Shown here: positions 23,367 to 36,209 of the stretch, piece after piece
How the letters are laid out: each line of letters starts with the position of its first letter
Numbering within the stretch: the first letter of the stretch is position 1
From: Capsicum annuum
Taxonomy: Eukaryota > Streptophyta > Magnoliopsida > Solanales > Solanaceae
NCBI RefSeq assembly: GCF_002878395.1
Contig: NC_061122.1
Span: 80,091,930-80,155,929, forward strand
DNA: 64,000 nt
Direction: 5' to 3'
Program-made: the position numbers and the translations under genes
The notes under the pieces: model-generated
What the model was told of the DNA's origin: nothing
The model's input: the letters and a program-made list of their open reading frames with translations, nothing else
Database searches by the model: none

Positions 23367-25868
23367 TGTAATGCTCCGAGTTTGTACCCCGGATGCTACA
23401 TGGTGCTCATAGTCCTAAAGGACCACAAGCTGACCCATGACTGGTACCTGCTGCAATAACTAAATAGTAATACTGTAAATATACAGAAGTTAGGTGGAAA
23501 CTTGCCGTAACATTCAATACTGAAATAAAACTTAATATGGTATAGTAATACCAAAACTAAAACATCTGTCTAAAAATACTTTAGTCTGAAAAGCCTCTAC
23601 TATCTTAATCATGGAGTTGATGGGAAAAGCCTCTAACTAACTCCAATTACTAAAAACTGTACTGATAAATGAAATAATAAATAAAATAATTATGTTCTCA
23701 AACTATAAAGACTCATTACTAACTCTGACTGCTGAAGATCTGAACTGCTAAGGGTGCTCGAGAGCCCGTGCATCTGAACCTATGATATAAGACATCATAG
23801 TACAAAAGAAAAGTATGCATCAGTATTGGTATGCTAAGTAAGGTAGGCTAAAATGCATAGATTCATATGCATAAACAATACTGACTGAATGACCTGAGTA
23901 TAGATTAATGAGAGTACATGCATGAATACATAAACTATAATTAAGATCCTGATAACACTGGCTACTGAGTTCTAAATACTGATTAACTGATATTTGAGTT
24001 TACTGATACTGTACTACTGATAACTAAGTGACTGTAGTTAACAGTCCTGATTCTGTGGAACAATAATGAATTCAATGTAGAACTGAGTAATTATGTCTGA
24101 AAGTCCTGATTCTGTAGAACTGAACTGAGTTCTATATTGAGACAGTGTAAAGTAATCATCTAACTGACATGCCCTTTTATGAATAAATTAGAGTCCAACC
24201 TGTAACCCCAGTTGGAAAGGTGTCAGTACCGTGCCACGGGTAAGCTATGAATTAACCCTCTCTGACAAGAAGCTCTATTGTTAGCCTTCACTGGCAGGAA
24301 AATTCATGTGAGATGTATTAACCCTAATCTGCCAGAAAGATATCTCAACCCACGCTGGCTACGTAGTTTGGAAGACACTCAACCAACGCTGGCTACGTAG
24401 TTCTATAATGCAGGGATTGCTACTAAGGGTCAAACCCTTTGCTGGCAAGAATACCCCTATCCTTGGGTTAGCTCGGTGCTGAATTCTACTGCCAGCTGAA
24501 TAGATACTGAACTTATTTCCTAGTTCATACTAGGCTTGATTAAGCTGTTACTGAGTTTATTGAGTGCCGTTGACTGATTGAATACTACTGAATTCTGTTG
24601 GCTGATTGACTTTTCTGAGGTCTGAACTAAATACTGAACTAGATGGGACTAATATTGAGTTTACTGAGTTTTTCCTGAGTCCTATAACTGATTGTGACAT
24701 GATTGAGATTATTCTATAACTTACACTGGCTCTAGGTAAACAGCTAAATTGTCGGGTATTAAATACCCCCAGGATTCGATAGCATAAAAAGTAAAGCATT
24801 ACATGCTCTTGCATAGCATAAAAATGCACACTTGTTCATAATGCATCTATAGATTATCAAACACTTGCATGGCATGAACTAGTATACATACTATCATGAT
24901 ATAATCTCATTATTACATTCACATGAGTAGTTCATCAAACATTTGGATGGGATAGTATATGCACATAATATTAAACAACATATGAGCATCATGATTCAAT
25001 TCTAAATTCATAATTCCATGGGTTCAAACATGAATTCACATGATAAATCACACATATCAATTAATTCTACATCAATCTTGCAATAAATCATGAAATAGAA
25101 AACCTAATTACAATAATACTCATGAATACACATTAATTCCAAATTGTGGAAATCATAAAATCAATCTACTTGAAGTTTAAATGAGTTTCTTGGACTCCAA
25201 GGGTGGAAGGAACCCTTGGATGAACACTTCACATACCTTGTTTGCTAAATTCTTAAAGAACAATGGTGAAATCTTGAGCCTTGGCTTTGAAATTAAATCA
25301 CCAAGGGTTCTTATTCTTGAGAAATTTGAGAAAAAGTGAGTATATTTGCTTAATGAGGGTTGAATATCATATTTTAGGGCTGAATAGGGGTGGGAAAAAG
25401 ACCCAAATACCCCTAACGATGCAACTTTTTATTGACTGAAAACCAAACTATCAACGCGTAGACCAACGTGCCGCGTCGTTGGCATCAATGTGATGGACAA
25501 CACGCCGCGTCTAGTCCTGTTGGTTCACTAGAATTTGAATTGAGTTGAGGGAAACATTATCTGTCGACATGATGGATGACACGATGCATCGAGATCGCAT
25601 TGACTCACTATTTTGGTCACTCGAACATGGTCTAAATAAGGTTCAAAAAATCTAAAACTTGTTCAGGAACACCTACTCACATTCCTAATCATGAATCGAT
25701 CTAAAGATCGATACTTTAACGTTATAAGACTAGTGAAATAGAGTTGCCAGTTTATGAAGGCCAAAATAATACAAAATTTAAATACTTAGCTAGAAATTTT
25801 CTAAATCTGGGACCCCTTAACATCCTTTAAGGGACTGAGTTAAGCTTAGAATTTTGCGGGGTCTTACA
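23367..25868 (-). repeat. E4 3' LTR
   Basis: 2502 bp from TGTAATGCTCC to GGGGTCTTACA. It resembles the E1 LTR in layout and in words such as CCGTGCCACGGGTAAG and CTGGCTACGTAGTT (the latter twice near 24355-24405). The CpG-rich cluster at 25440-25620 (AACGTGCCGCGTCG, ACACGCCGCGTC, TCGAGATCGC) differs in sequence from the E1 cluster at the same place. The frame 24557-24829 is not supported as a gene. Confidence 0.82.
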
Positions 25869-26225
25869 ATATCTCCCTCTTGGGAATATTCATCCTTAAA
25901 TAAGACTGATTAAACAGAGAATACTGAAAGTCTAAATCTAGACACTAGACAATGCATAACAGAAGCATGATTTCATGAATGAAATTACTGATATACTGAA
26001 TTATCATAATGCATATTCATATCTAATGCAACATAGCTAGTATGATTCATGAATGCATGACTGGTATTACTGATAAGCTAAGTTTATATACTAAACATAC
26101 ATGTATAATGCATGAGTATATGACTGAATTGATTCTTGAATGCATGACTGAGTATGCAACGTTAATTGATACCAAGTTGGTAGCTCTATTTGAACATGAG
26201 ATTAAGTAAATTTAAAGGAAAACTA

Positions 26226-29050
26226 ATACCTTGTGCTGATTCTGATTTTGCGAAGAAGAGGTGAGGATACTTGATCCACATGTCTACTTCTGGTTCTCAA
26301 GTATCTCCCTCAACGGACTGATTCCACCATAGAACTTTAACTAGAGGGACTTATTTGTTCCTTAGTCTACGAATCTAAAAATCAATGATTTTGACTGGGA
26401 TCTCTTCATAAGAGAGGCTGTTCTAAATATCTATGCCCTATATAGGGACTACGGCTGCTGGGTCACCTATGCATTTCTTAAGCAAGGAGACATGGAACAC
26501 TGGATGCACTAAAGCTAAGTCTGAAGGCAACTCAAAATCGTAAGCTACCTTTCTAAAATGGCTGAGAATTTGGTAAGGACCGACATATTGGGGACTCAGC
26601 TTCCCCTTCTTGCCAAACCTCTTCACTCATTTCATAGGAGAAATTTTCAAATACATATAATCACCAATATCAAACTCGAGATCCTTTGTATGCACATTTG
26701 CATATGATTTATGTCAGCTCTGAGCTATCTTAAGCCTTTCCCTGATCAGCTGAACCTTCTCTAAGTTTTCAAACACTAAGTCAGGCCCTACCACTGTGGC
26801 CTCACCCACTTCAAACTAACCAATGAGAGATCTACATCTTCTCCCATAGAGCGCCTTAAACGAAGCCTTCTGAATTCTTGAATGATAGCTGTTGTTATAT
26901 GCGAATTCAATTAGAGACAAGTGGTTATCCCAATTACCTTTAAAGTTTATCGTACATTCTCTCAACATATCTTCTAAAGTCTTAATGGTCATTTCTACTG
27001 GACCATCTGTCTGAGGATGAAAGTCTATACTGAGGTAAACTCAGGTACTAAGACCCTTTTGGAATGCCTTCCAGAAATAAGAGGTGAACTGGGTACCTCT
27101 ATTTAAGATAATGGACAATGGAACACAGTGCAATCTAACCAACTCCCTGATATAGAGTTTGGCATAATCGTCGACTGAATAAGAGGTATGGACTAGTAGG
27201 CAATGAGATAATTTGGTCATGCTGTCTACAATGACCCAAATTGAATCATATTGATGGGAATTTTGAACTCCTGCATGGACCTACTAGGTTTCTGATGCTC
27301 AAAGACCTGCTGACATATTAAGCACTTAGCCACAAATTCTACAATATCTCTCTTTATCCCACTCCACCAATAAAGCTCCCATAAATCACGGTAAATCTTA
27401 GTGTCCCCTAGATGAATAGAGTAACGTGCACCATGTGCTTCTACAAGAATCCACTATCTTAGGTCATATATACCTGGCACATATAGCCGACCCTGCCAGT
27501 GCAATACACCATCCCCCCCTTGGGAGAAAACCTCTACTTTTTGATCTCTGATTAATTTTTTCTACCTAAATAGGCTGGGATCCTTATCCTACTTTTTCTT
27601 TACTTTGGAAACTAGGGAATATTCTGAACTACTCTGCACCCATACACTACCTTCTACTGAATCGACTAAGCGAACACCTAGTCGGTTAAGCTGATGAACT
27701 TCTTGAACTTCCTCTTATCATCCTCCACATGATTAGCACTATCCATAGACATCCTACTGAGAGTATCAACCACTATTTTGGCTTTACCCGGATGATACAG
27801 GACGCTTATGTCGAAGTCTTTGAACAACTCCAACTACCTTCTCTGGTAGAGGTTTAGGTCTTTCTGGGAGAACATGTACCACAGGCTCTTATGGTCTGTG
27901 AACATATCAACGTGCACCCCATACTAATAGTGCCTCTAAATCTTTAAGGCAAAAACTATTGCTGCTAACTCAAGATCATAAGTAGGATAGTTCTTTCCAT
28001 AGGTTTAAGCTGTCTAGAGGCGTAATTTATGATATTACCTCTCTACATTAAAACATACCCTAAGACAACTCTAGAAGCATCATAATACACAATAAAGTCG
28101 TCTGAACCATCTAGCAGGGTCAAAACTAAAACTGTAGTGAGTCGACTCTTCAACTCTTGAAAACTCTTTTCAGAAGAATCTGACCACTGGAATTTAACCT
28201 TGTTATGAGTCAATCTGGACATAGGGGATGCAATAGATGAAAATCCCTCAATAAACCATTAGTAATAGCTGGCCAAGCCCAAGAAACTCCTGATATCAAT
28301 GGAGAGATGGGTCTGGCGCAGTTTCTTACAACTTTGGTCTTTTTAGGATCAACTCTAATGCCATCACTAAAAATAATATGGCCAAGAAAAGATGCTGACC
28401 ATAGCCAAAATTTGCACTTACTAAATTTGGAGAATAACTAATGATTTCTGAGAGTCTGTAATACTATTCTACGATGGTCTGCATGATCATGGTCATTTTA
28501 GGAGTAAAAAAGAATGTCATCTATGAATACTATGACAAACATATCTAAGTACTGCTTGAACACACGGTTAGTCAAGTCCATGAAAGCTGCTGGGGCATTG
28601 GTAAGGACAAATGACATAACTAAGAATTTGAAGTGACCATACCGAGTTCTAAAAGCTATTTTTAGGATGTCACATTCCCTGACTCTAAGCTGATGATAGC
28701 CTGATCTGAGGTCTATCTTGAAGAAGTAACTGGCACCCTAAAGTTGGTCAAGCAAGTCATCAATTCTAGGAAGGGGATACTTATTCTTGACTATTACTTT
28801 ATTTAACTGACGGGAGTCTATTCATATTCTAAGAGTACCATCTTTCTTAGGCACAAATAAAACTGATGCGCCCCATGGGGCCATACTAGGTTTGATGAAT
28901 CCCTTATCTAGGAGATCCTTCAACTGTTCTTTTAATTCTTTGAGTTCTGCAGGTGCCATTCTTTATGGAGAGATATATATTGGCTGAGTATCTGGAATAA
29001 GATCAATTCTGAAATTAATTTTCCTTTCAGGAGGAACTCTGGAAGCTCTA
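26226..29050 (-). pseudogene. E4 pol: RT, RNase H, integrase, chromodomain
   Basis: Pol of the E1 type with many stops. From the right: RT start (about 28950), RT palm (about 28500-28750), RNase H (27830-28180, AKIVVDTLS at its end), integrase (26760-27700), tail with GKLSPQYVGPYQIL and HPVFHVSLLKK (26438-26626), chromodomain remnants (26260-26430). The longest open frame is only 62 codons. Gag and protease are missing. The AKIVVD word keeps the frame that is shifted in the E3 array copies. Confidence 0.8.
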
Positions 29051-29520
29051 AGATATGATGTGAACCTTCTTTTAGGAACTAGGGAACTCTTTTCTCACTT
29101 AATAACCATCTCATTTGGAAATTTGAAAATGAACTTACGGGTTCAATAGTCTAAGGAGGCATAGCACGAGTGTAACCAATCCATTCCCAAGATGACATCG
29201 AAATCAACCGTGTTTAATTTAATAAAATCCCCTAAAGTTTCCCTACCACAAATAACTGCCATACAACCCCTAAAAATTCCCTAAAGTTTCCCTACCACAA
29301 ATAACTACCATACAACCCCTATATACTCTTCAAGAAACCACAATGTCACTAACCAAGCTAGAAACAAAGAAGGGGTCAAAAATACACTCGAGATCGAGAC
29401 CAAAATGCACAACCATAAATGAGGTCACTTAAGAAAGAGTAGAAGCCAGATCAAGTAATACATATCATGAGAGAAGAGTTTCAATATACCAATGATGACA
29501 TCAGGAGATACCTCGAACTA
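29051..29520 (-). pseudogene. E3 protease remnant
   Basis: Continues E3 after the E4 junction. The minus strand gives DFDVILGMDWLHSCYASLD and, near 29440, a degenerate active-site word L-D-L-A-S in place of the usual D-P-G-S. The catalytic Asp codon survives but the following Pro and Gly do not, and a stop follows two codons later. A short stretch (CCCTAAAGTTTCCCTACCACAAATAACT, broken here into its parts CCCTAAAGTTTCCC and TACCACAAATAACT) occurs twice in tandem at about 29230-29305, a small local duplication of about 50 bp. Confidence 0.72.
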
Positions 29521-30845
29521 CTAACGGGTAGTAAGAGCATAAAGATGATTCCGACCAGTACTGGAGCCAAAAAGTGGCACCCTTTGGTGTAGGAGCTGAT
29601 GAAATAGCAATAGGAATCTTGTTGGATCTAGAAGTAACCCTTGAAGGACAATCCCATTGCATATAACCAATCTAACCACAACTAAAGCACCATTTCCTCC
29701 CTTTCTCACACTAACCATAGTGCAAATAACCACATAATATGTAAGAAAGATATGATTTAACTGATTGGGCCATACTGGCCTAAGATTAGGCACCCTATGC
29801 CCTAGAACCATCACTGCTCTGAAATCATCAATCACTAGACAACATTGGATAAGGAGCACTAGCTGTTGAATAAGAGTTAGGACTCTTCCATAGGACTCTC
29901 CCAATTCTTCTTTTGAGACTATTTCCTACCATTTTTACCACTCTATTGCTAGTCGCCACACTGCTCTGAATGTTTAAATATCTTACTCTGTCCTTCCTCT
30001 ATCTCAACTTGCTTCTTCTCTTCCCTTTTGACTTATTTTATCTACACCACCAGTTTAGAGATGTCCATATCTTTGTTTAGCAAGGCAACCTTGCTCTTCA
30101 AGATCAAATCACGGTCGAACCCAGAAGCAAATTTCCTCAATTTAGCCATTATGCTTGACACTAATTCAGGAGCATATCATGAAAACTAATGGAATTTCAA
30201 GGCATATTACTTCACAGTCATCTTGCCTTTTTTCTTAAATTCATGAACTTCTCAGGTTTCGCCTTCCTTAACTTTTGAAGAAAGAAGCGATCTAAAATGG
30301 CACCCAAAAAATATTTTACAAATTTGAGTCAAAATTATCACCCCTAGAATGATCCTACTCCTCATACCACTGATACGACACATCCTTCATCTAATAAGCG
30401 ATAAACTCTACACCTTATACATCAGTAGCATGCATCAATCGAAAGTTCTTTTTTATTTCATCTATGAACCCTTAAGTATCCTCTTAAACCTTAGTACTAG
30501 TGAAAGTCAGGGGGTCCAACCTCATAAACTGACCAACTCTAGTGACCTTAAAAGAACTCATAACAATGCCAGCAAGACCTAACTGTTGTGATTCAGAGTC
30601 ACCAATTGGGTCAACAGATGAATAGAGCAACGGAACTCTCCACTGGTAGTATCTATTTGAGGTGACTGAGTATTAGTGTTAATTTTTGGAGTAGGATCAG
30701 TAGAGATTAGTGGGACTCCGCAGGGGCAATCAAAAGTAGTGACCCTAGAACAGGTCTATATCCCAAAAGTAGGATGAACTCAGTCCACATTGTCCTCAGA
30801 TGGAATAAAAGAGTTTCCAAGAATATTAGATCTTCTTGGAGGCAT
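29521..30845 (-). pseudogene. E3 gag
   Basis: Gag starts at the ATG at 30843-30845 (MPPRRSNILGNS) and meets a stop within about 25 codons. The zinc knuckle near 29650-29710 reads CFSCGQIGYMQWDC, with the metal-binding His changed to Tyr. The central gag homology region lies between 30050 and 30500 in broken frames. The frame 29521-29904 crosses this region in a partly wrong frame. The start context and length match E5 gag (starts at 42944 and 54091), so E3 and E5 are sister families. Confidence 0.75.
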
Positions 30846-31040
30846 GATCTGAAAGGTGAGGAAACGAGAACAAGTGAGATTCAAGACCTTAGACTCTATA
30901 TCTTAAAATTATAACATCAAGAAAGGAAAACATTCATAAATGACTAGTAGCCTCTCCCTTATAAGTTTGGCGCGCTACATACCCATAAAAGAGACTTTAC
31001 TTGACATGACTTTGTAGACACCCAATTAACCATGAACCTA

Positions 31041-31053
31041 GGCTCTGATACCA
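31041..31053 (-). promoter_or_regulatory. E3 primer binding site
   Basis: The minus strand reads TGGTATCAGAGCC, four bases inside the 5' LTR edge at 31058. Confidence 0.9.
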
Positions 31054-31057
31054 ACTT

Positions 31058-33209
31058 TGTCATAACCCAAACTAGGTCCTGGCTATGAAGGGCATTTCAA
31101 GTCTGTCGAGTACCAAAGACTTACCCCATTTCCTAGTCAATAGAACACATCATACACTAACATAGACTAAAGTCCAAACATATAACAAAATAGAGTAACA
31201 TAAGTTCAAATATTGTAAGTAATATCAATAACCACCAATCGATACTGGTAACCAATACTAACTACCAACACAACACCCAAGTCCAAAGTACACACAAAGC
31301 CTCTAACAAAATAGAATACCAAAAATAGTGTCGGGACATGCCCCCGACCATAGCCAAAAATAAGTCTGAAACAAACTCTAAGACATAGGAAACCAAAATA
31401 TAAAATAAAGTCTTTTGAAGGATGGAAGCTTACCACTTCAAGTCAACATATGTACTATCCATGAACACCTGATCACTATGCAGGAAAAGTAGAAGAATTT
31501 TTTATGCTTGCATCGCATGGGGATACAAGTCCAGAGACGGTTAGCGGTTGGAGTGATATAATGTAACCCAGGGATAAGGGATAAAATAATTTCATGAGTA
31601 ATAATTCAAAACCATTCAAATGTAATACATATTATCAAATAAAAATAGATGTATGCTGGGGTAGGGAACAAGGCTTAGCATGAACTTTTAAATCCTAACA
31701 TGGATTATGTAGCATACCCATTATAATAGAGGCACCCATGGGCTATATAGGCCCAACTCTCCCCCAGTCGGAAGGGCCCCAATGTATATAGCCATATGAA
31801 CCAAAGGATAATTATATTTTATATGCCTGATAGAGAACTCGAACCTCTCAGCATAATCAAAGGTGACTTAAGCTCCAGCTTATATAACATTGGGGAATCG
31901 AACCTCCCAATCATATAATAGTAATAAGAGAGACTCAAACCTCTCAGTCATTTAGATCACCAGGCCGGTTAGCACAGTTTTCAGTAGTGGTCCCTTGGTC
32001 CCTTCACTTTTATGGCCCTGCTACACAACTCGCTATTAAGCCCAATTAAAAAATTTAACACACATTCCTAATTTATTAGATCGATTATGCATTTAGAAAT
32101 ACCATTGGTATCATCATACCATCCCCTACTTGCAAGTTCATGATCATGCCATAATCCATTAACCATCATACGGGGGAAATTCATGAGCCCTTAGGTTCCA
32201 TTAACATTCACTCGGGGATACCACATACCCCAAAGTTTAATAAAATCCTACCATGGTTCATTAACCTTTATGCCAATGCATTAATTAAAGTGAGCATGTC
32301 AAAACATGGGATAAAGCCATGTAACATTATCAATTTCACATTTAGGTTGAGAGAATTCAATTTCTAAAATCATATGTCAAAGTAAAATTTATAACAATTT
32401 TGGGAAAACATAACCCCTTTGATTATTCACCAATACCATGCACCCCATAAGTTTAAAATCATTAATGAAGCATAAATAGTACATAATAAACCAGGGGAAA
32501 TCAATTTAAGTACCATTTATGTCAAAGCCCTCAACCATGTTAAAACCCTTATTTCAAATGAGTCACATTGCTGAAATGACTAAGATTTTGGAGAGATTTC
32601 AACCCTTAAAGCTCTACTTGACCTATTTTTCTAAAACTATAGGTATTAATGTTTAAGAGAATTTGAGAGAGAAGAGTGTGAATTTGATATGTATTATGGA
32701 TAAAAATAGGGTCCCAAGTATGTTTATAGGTCATAGTTTATTATTGGAATAAGAGCAAAGTCCAAAATACCCTTATTAAAAAGTTGGAAAATAAGTTGCC
32801 AGTCGTTATGGGTGACCTTACGACTCGTAAGGTTACCCTATGAAAAATTTCCCCCCATTCATAGTCTGAACTATGTCTTGCACCACAAAAATTGGTCTGG
32901 TTATAGTAAGGACCTTATGACTCATAATAAGTTCATACGCCTTATTACATTCTAGTCGTACTCAGTATAAAATACTTTGGGAATTACACTGGTTTCTTTA
33001 TGGAAGGAATATAAGTGTGATTTAGAGTCTTTATAACTCGTAACATAGTAGCTATAGTCAAAATAGTTACTTGGACAAATCTTACTGTACACATTACGAT
33101 TGGGTCCTATGACCCGTAATGACTCCCTGTGACTTATAAAAAGAGTCATAGTTAGGGCAGTAAGCTCAAAACTCAGAATTTTCTAGGAACCAACACCTGG
33201 GGTGTTTTC
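31058..33209 (-). repeat. E3 5' LTR
   Basis: About 2150 bp, TGTCATAACCC at its inner end. The outer end is decayed (GGTGTTTTC instead of GGTGTTTCA). It carries the B-box-like array at 31825-31950, the stem word GTCGGGACATGCCCCCGAC at about 31335 and the ACGACTCGTAA cluster at 32800-33160. The open frames 31206-31436 and 32952-33149 are LTR sequence, not genes. Confidence 0.85.
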
Positions 33210-34896
33210 CTAATATAAGGAGTGGCAGTTCAATTAGAAGTACAAGTCATATTTTATAAATTTATGAATTCCAATCTCCAGTCATAAAACTCATGACTCT
33301 GTACTCAGGTTTTATAGTATGCTCAGTTCCTAGAACTCATGATGCACCCATAAGGACTAGTGAAATTTGCATTATGGCACGTATGACCTCAGTTTAGATC
33401 TCTTTAATGAATCTATTCCTTTGATACTCTATTACTCAGGCGTTAAGTGTCAAACTTACGTATTTTATTCTTTCATGCTTGAGGTGTTTATGTTCTAGCC
33501 TTTCAGTGACCTCTCCTTATGTAAAGGTAGTATTGATAAAAGTGGATGAACAATGGTTTTGATGGGAGAGTGTAAATGTTCCTTAGTATGGAAAAATTAT
33601 GGTATTCTTATTTTATCCAAGGCTATAATTCTCAAGGAAGATTAAGACAAAGCTTTGGCATATGTCATAGTTAGTTAAGATTCTAGGTGTGTCTTCTTGG
33701 GGATGGTGCGTGAAAGTTGTTATTGATAAAGGTATTGGAGAATATGGGAAAAATTTCTAGGTGGGTTGGTTGCCTAGAAGGTCATACGTGGTTATAATAA
33801 TAGGCTTGAACGTCATGTTGGTATATAAGTGGATAAATGCATTGTGCAATAGTGAATTCCTAGTAAGAGGTTAAAGTTACTTTTTAAAGTTGTAAGAAGT
33901 TATTTTTGAGATAAGATCTCTAAAAACACATAAGATATTGAATCTCTGGTTTAAACTAGTATTATGGTGTTACATGTAGTACCTTGTGACTTTGAGTTAG
34001 GCTTGAACAAGTTAGGATTGAATATTATTAGTGAATTTAGTTCAACTTAGACTTTGGAGAAAGAGTTATCAATACCCATGTGAAGATTATAAGTGGCTTC
34101 AAATGAAGTTTAGTATTTGATAGGAAAAGTGTAGTTGATAGAGTATTTAAGAAGTGTGGCTAAGCTTGAAAGTTAGCAGTTGCATTGCCTAAGTAATAGT
34201 AGTTCTATCCTAAATTATGTTTTGTATACCTATATTACATGTTATAGAGTGGTTGCCATGTTGTGATTCCTTATTCAGATATCTTACTCAGATCATGCCC
34301 AAAATTCTTTTCTCCCTAATGTTGTTAGAACTTCTGACAAGGAGTGTTAAAGGTAACAAATATTTCTTTTCTAGTGACCCTTAAAAATTTCATGTCATTA
34401 GATATCACTTTGCAGTTCTAAATATCCGTTTGTTCAAGGGATACTTCAGTTGAGTTATAAACTTTTAGTATGAGTCAGTATGTATAGCGAATAATTTAGT
34501 TTAGCAGTCAGACAAATAAGCTCATAGTTTTCCATTTTTCTTCTAGTCTTACAATCTAAAGTTTCATGAATATGTCTATTCCATGAGGTTCTTTGTTTTC
34601 ATTTATCCTATGTGTAAACTCAATTGAGTCGTTTCTACAAGTCTAAATCAGTCCTAACCATAACATATTGCAAGATTTAGAAATCAATATCATGTTAGTA
34701 TCCAACTACAAAATTCAGTCAGACAATACTAGTGAGTGCCCAAATTTTCAAATTAGTCAAAGTTTTACTTGGAAATTTAGTCATCACGTCCATGTTCATC
34801 TCTTATAATTCTCTGTCAGGTATTACAACTCTTATTCTATTCTTTCAGTCAAGTCAGTCTACATTCAAGGATGAGTGATCCTAAGGTGGAGATATT
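33210..34896 (+). other. E2 interior, right part, ending in a polypurine tract
   Basis: Second part of the E2 interior, after E3. It is AT-rich with stops in all frames; I find no pol motif. It ends with CTAAGGTGGAGATATT (34881-34896), the purine tract before the 3' LTR, preceded by the AAGGATGAGTGATCC stretch that also sits upstream of E1, E5 and E9 tracts in similar form. Confidence 0.6.
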
Positions 34897-36209
34897 TGTG
34901 ACACCCAATAAATCCAAGTCAATATTAGAACCATGCTTTAAATTCATGCAAGATCAAATCTAATGATTTGGTAGTTTTATTAGTGATTTAGACATATATT
35001 AAGACCCCAAATATCTCCTAGCTTATAGAAAAGTCAAAACATCCCTCAGCAATTAAATTCTTGTGAAGAATATAACTATAGTCCTCTTTAGAAGAGCATA
35101 ACTTTTGAGTTATTAAGAATTTTTTATCTCAAGACCCACCATCATATATATAATTTAATTATCTTTCTAACGATACCAATTTTGCCTAAATCTGATATCG
35201 AAGTGAAAAGTTATGGCCAAAATACTAAAGCACCGTCAAAGCTGCCCAGAGTACAACTCATAACCAGCCATTATTGGTCATTAGGAGGAAGTCAAAATCT
35301 GGGAAGTAGAGGATGAAATGGGTTTCGTGACCATGACTTAAGTCACGACTCATGGCAAAACCTCACGATTCATGACCTAAGACATCGGGACTGCTTCCAG
35401 GAAACTTCCAGATGGTTTCTAAGGTATTTTTTCATCTTTTCCCACTCTTTTAACCCCAAAAATACGTTGTTTAAGCTATTTTATGGCTGATTATAAAGAT
35501 AAAACAACCCCTCACATCACACAAATTACTCAAGAAACATGTGATTTTCTACTCTTTTAAAGAAAGAAATTGGGTTTTTTCATCTTCAAGTCCAAATCCT
35601 CAAAACATCAATTCAAGAATCAAAAGTAATGAGGTATGTGGGTATTTAATGAGGACCTCCTTTCATACTCAAGCCCAAATTATGATTTTATGATTTCCAT
35701 AATCTACGGCTTTTACCCAATTGTTATTCTAAGTTTAAATTCATCCCCCCATGGTATAATTTTCACTCATAAGCATGTTTATAATTATTCATGGATTCTT
35801 AGGCCCATATTATCATTCATGCTAGTCTTATTCCCATGTATGATTTACATGATATTACCCCAAATTTTAAGCATATGATCAAGCTATATGAGTTTCCCTG
35901 AATTTCTTTGGATTATATTGTAATTAAACCATGAATACATATTTTTCCATAAGAATAGCATTTTCCCATGTTCAAAATCAAGAATCTCTTTATTATGGCC
36001 AGTTGTCAAATTTTTGGGCTTTATTCAGGAAATTCTCTTTTTATGACCAATTTTCAATATTTTCATGTCCAGTTGCATTATTCAGAGATGGTGGGTTATG
36101 AACATTTGATACGTAGAAATTCAGACATATATCAATTTACATGCTTTTGAATACTAGAGATTATACATGAACTGATATTTTCAAAATCCCGTAGCTTAAG
36201 CATATTAGT
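34897..36209 (+). repeat. E2 3' LTR, first part
   Basis: Starts TGTGACACCC and follows the 5' LTR (11231 onward) with scattered differences until 36209, where E5 is inserted. The last five bases ttagt (36205-36209) are the E5 target copy. The CpG-rich cluster recurs at 35225-35395 and the TATA-like stretch at about 35490-35500. The short open frames 35636-36150 are LTR sequence. Confidence 0.88.

Larger units (their letters stand above)
23367..29050 (-). mobile_element. E4: truncated Tekay-like element, 3' LTR plus most of pol
   Basis: A minus-strand element related to E1. It has one LTR (23367-25868), a purine tract, then pol from chromodomain back to the start of RT. At about 29050 its sequence ends abruptly in the protease-RT linker and E3 sequence resumes near its protease. 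There is no gag, primer site or 5' LTR. The E3 part that should lie between 23366 and 29050 (RT N-terminus to protease linker) is also absent. This is therefore not a simple insertion. It looks like a joined or recombined structure. Confidence 0.72.
15049..33209 (-). mobile_element. E3: minus-strand Tekay/Del-type element, rearranged
   Basis: A Ty3/gypsy chromovirus inserted in the E2 interior. Its 3' LTR is 15049-17278 and its 5' LTR 31058-33209, with PBS at 31041-31053 and PPT at 17279-17291. Flanks read ctagt on the left and ctaat on the right, a target duplication with one change. The interior is abnormal. The order from the 5' side (right to left) is gag, protease remnant, then an abrupt switch to E4. 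After that come the RT-RNase H region repeated nearly four times, integrase and chromodomain. All frames are broken. The two LTRs differ at many sites, so insertion is old. Confidence 0.85.

Noticed and set aside
23367..29050. E4 as a simple complete insertion into E3
   Set aside because: No second LTR, primer site or gag was found, no target duplication is visible, and E3 sequence is missing across the site.
29521..29904. 127-codon frame as an independent gene
   Set aside because: It overlaps E3 gag and reads partly through the zinc-knuckle region in a shifted frame; no separate family was recognised.
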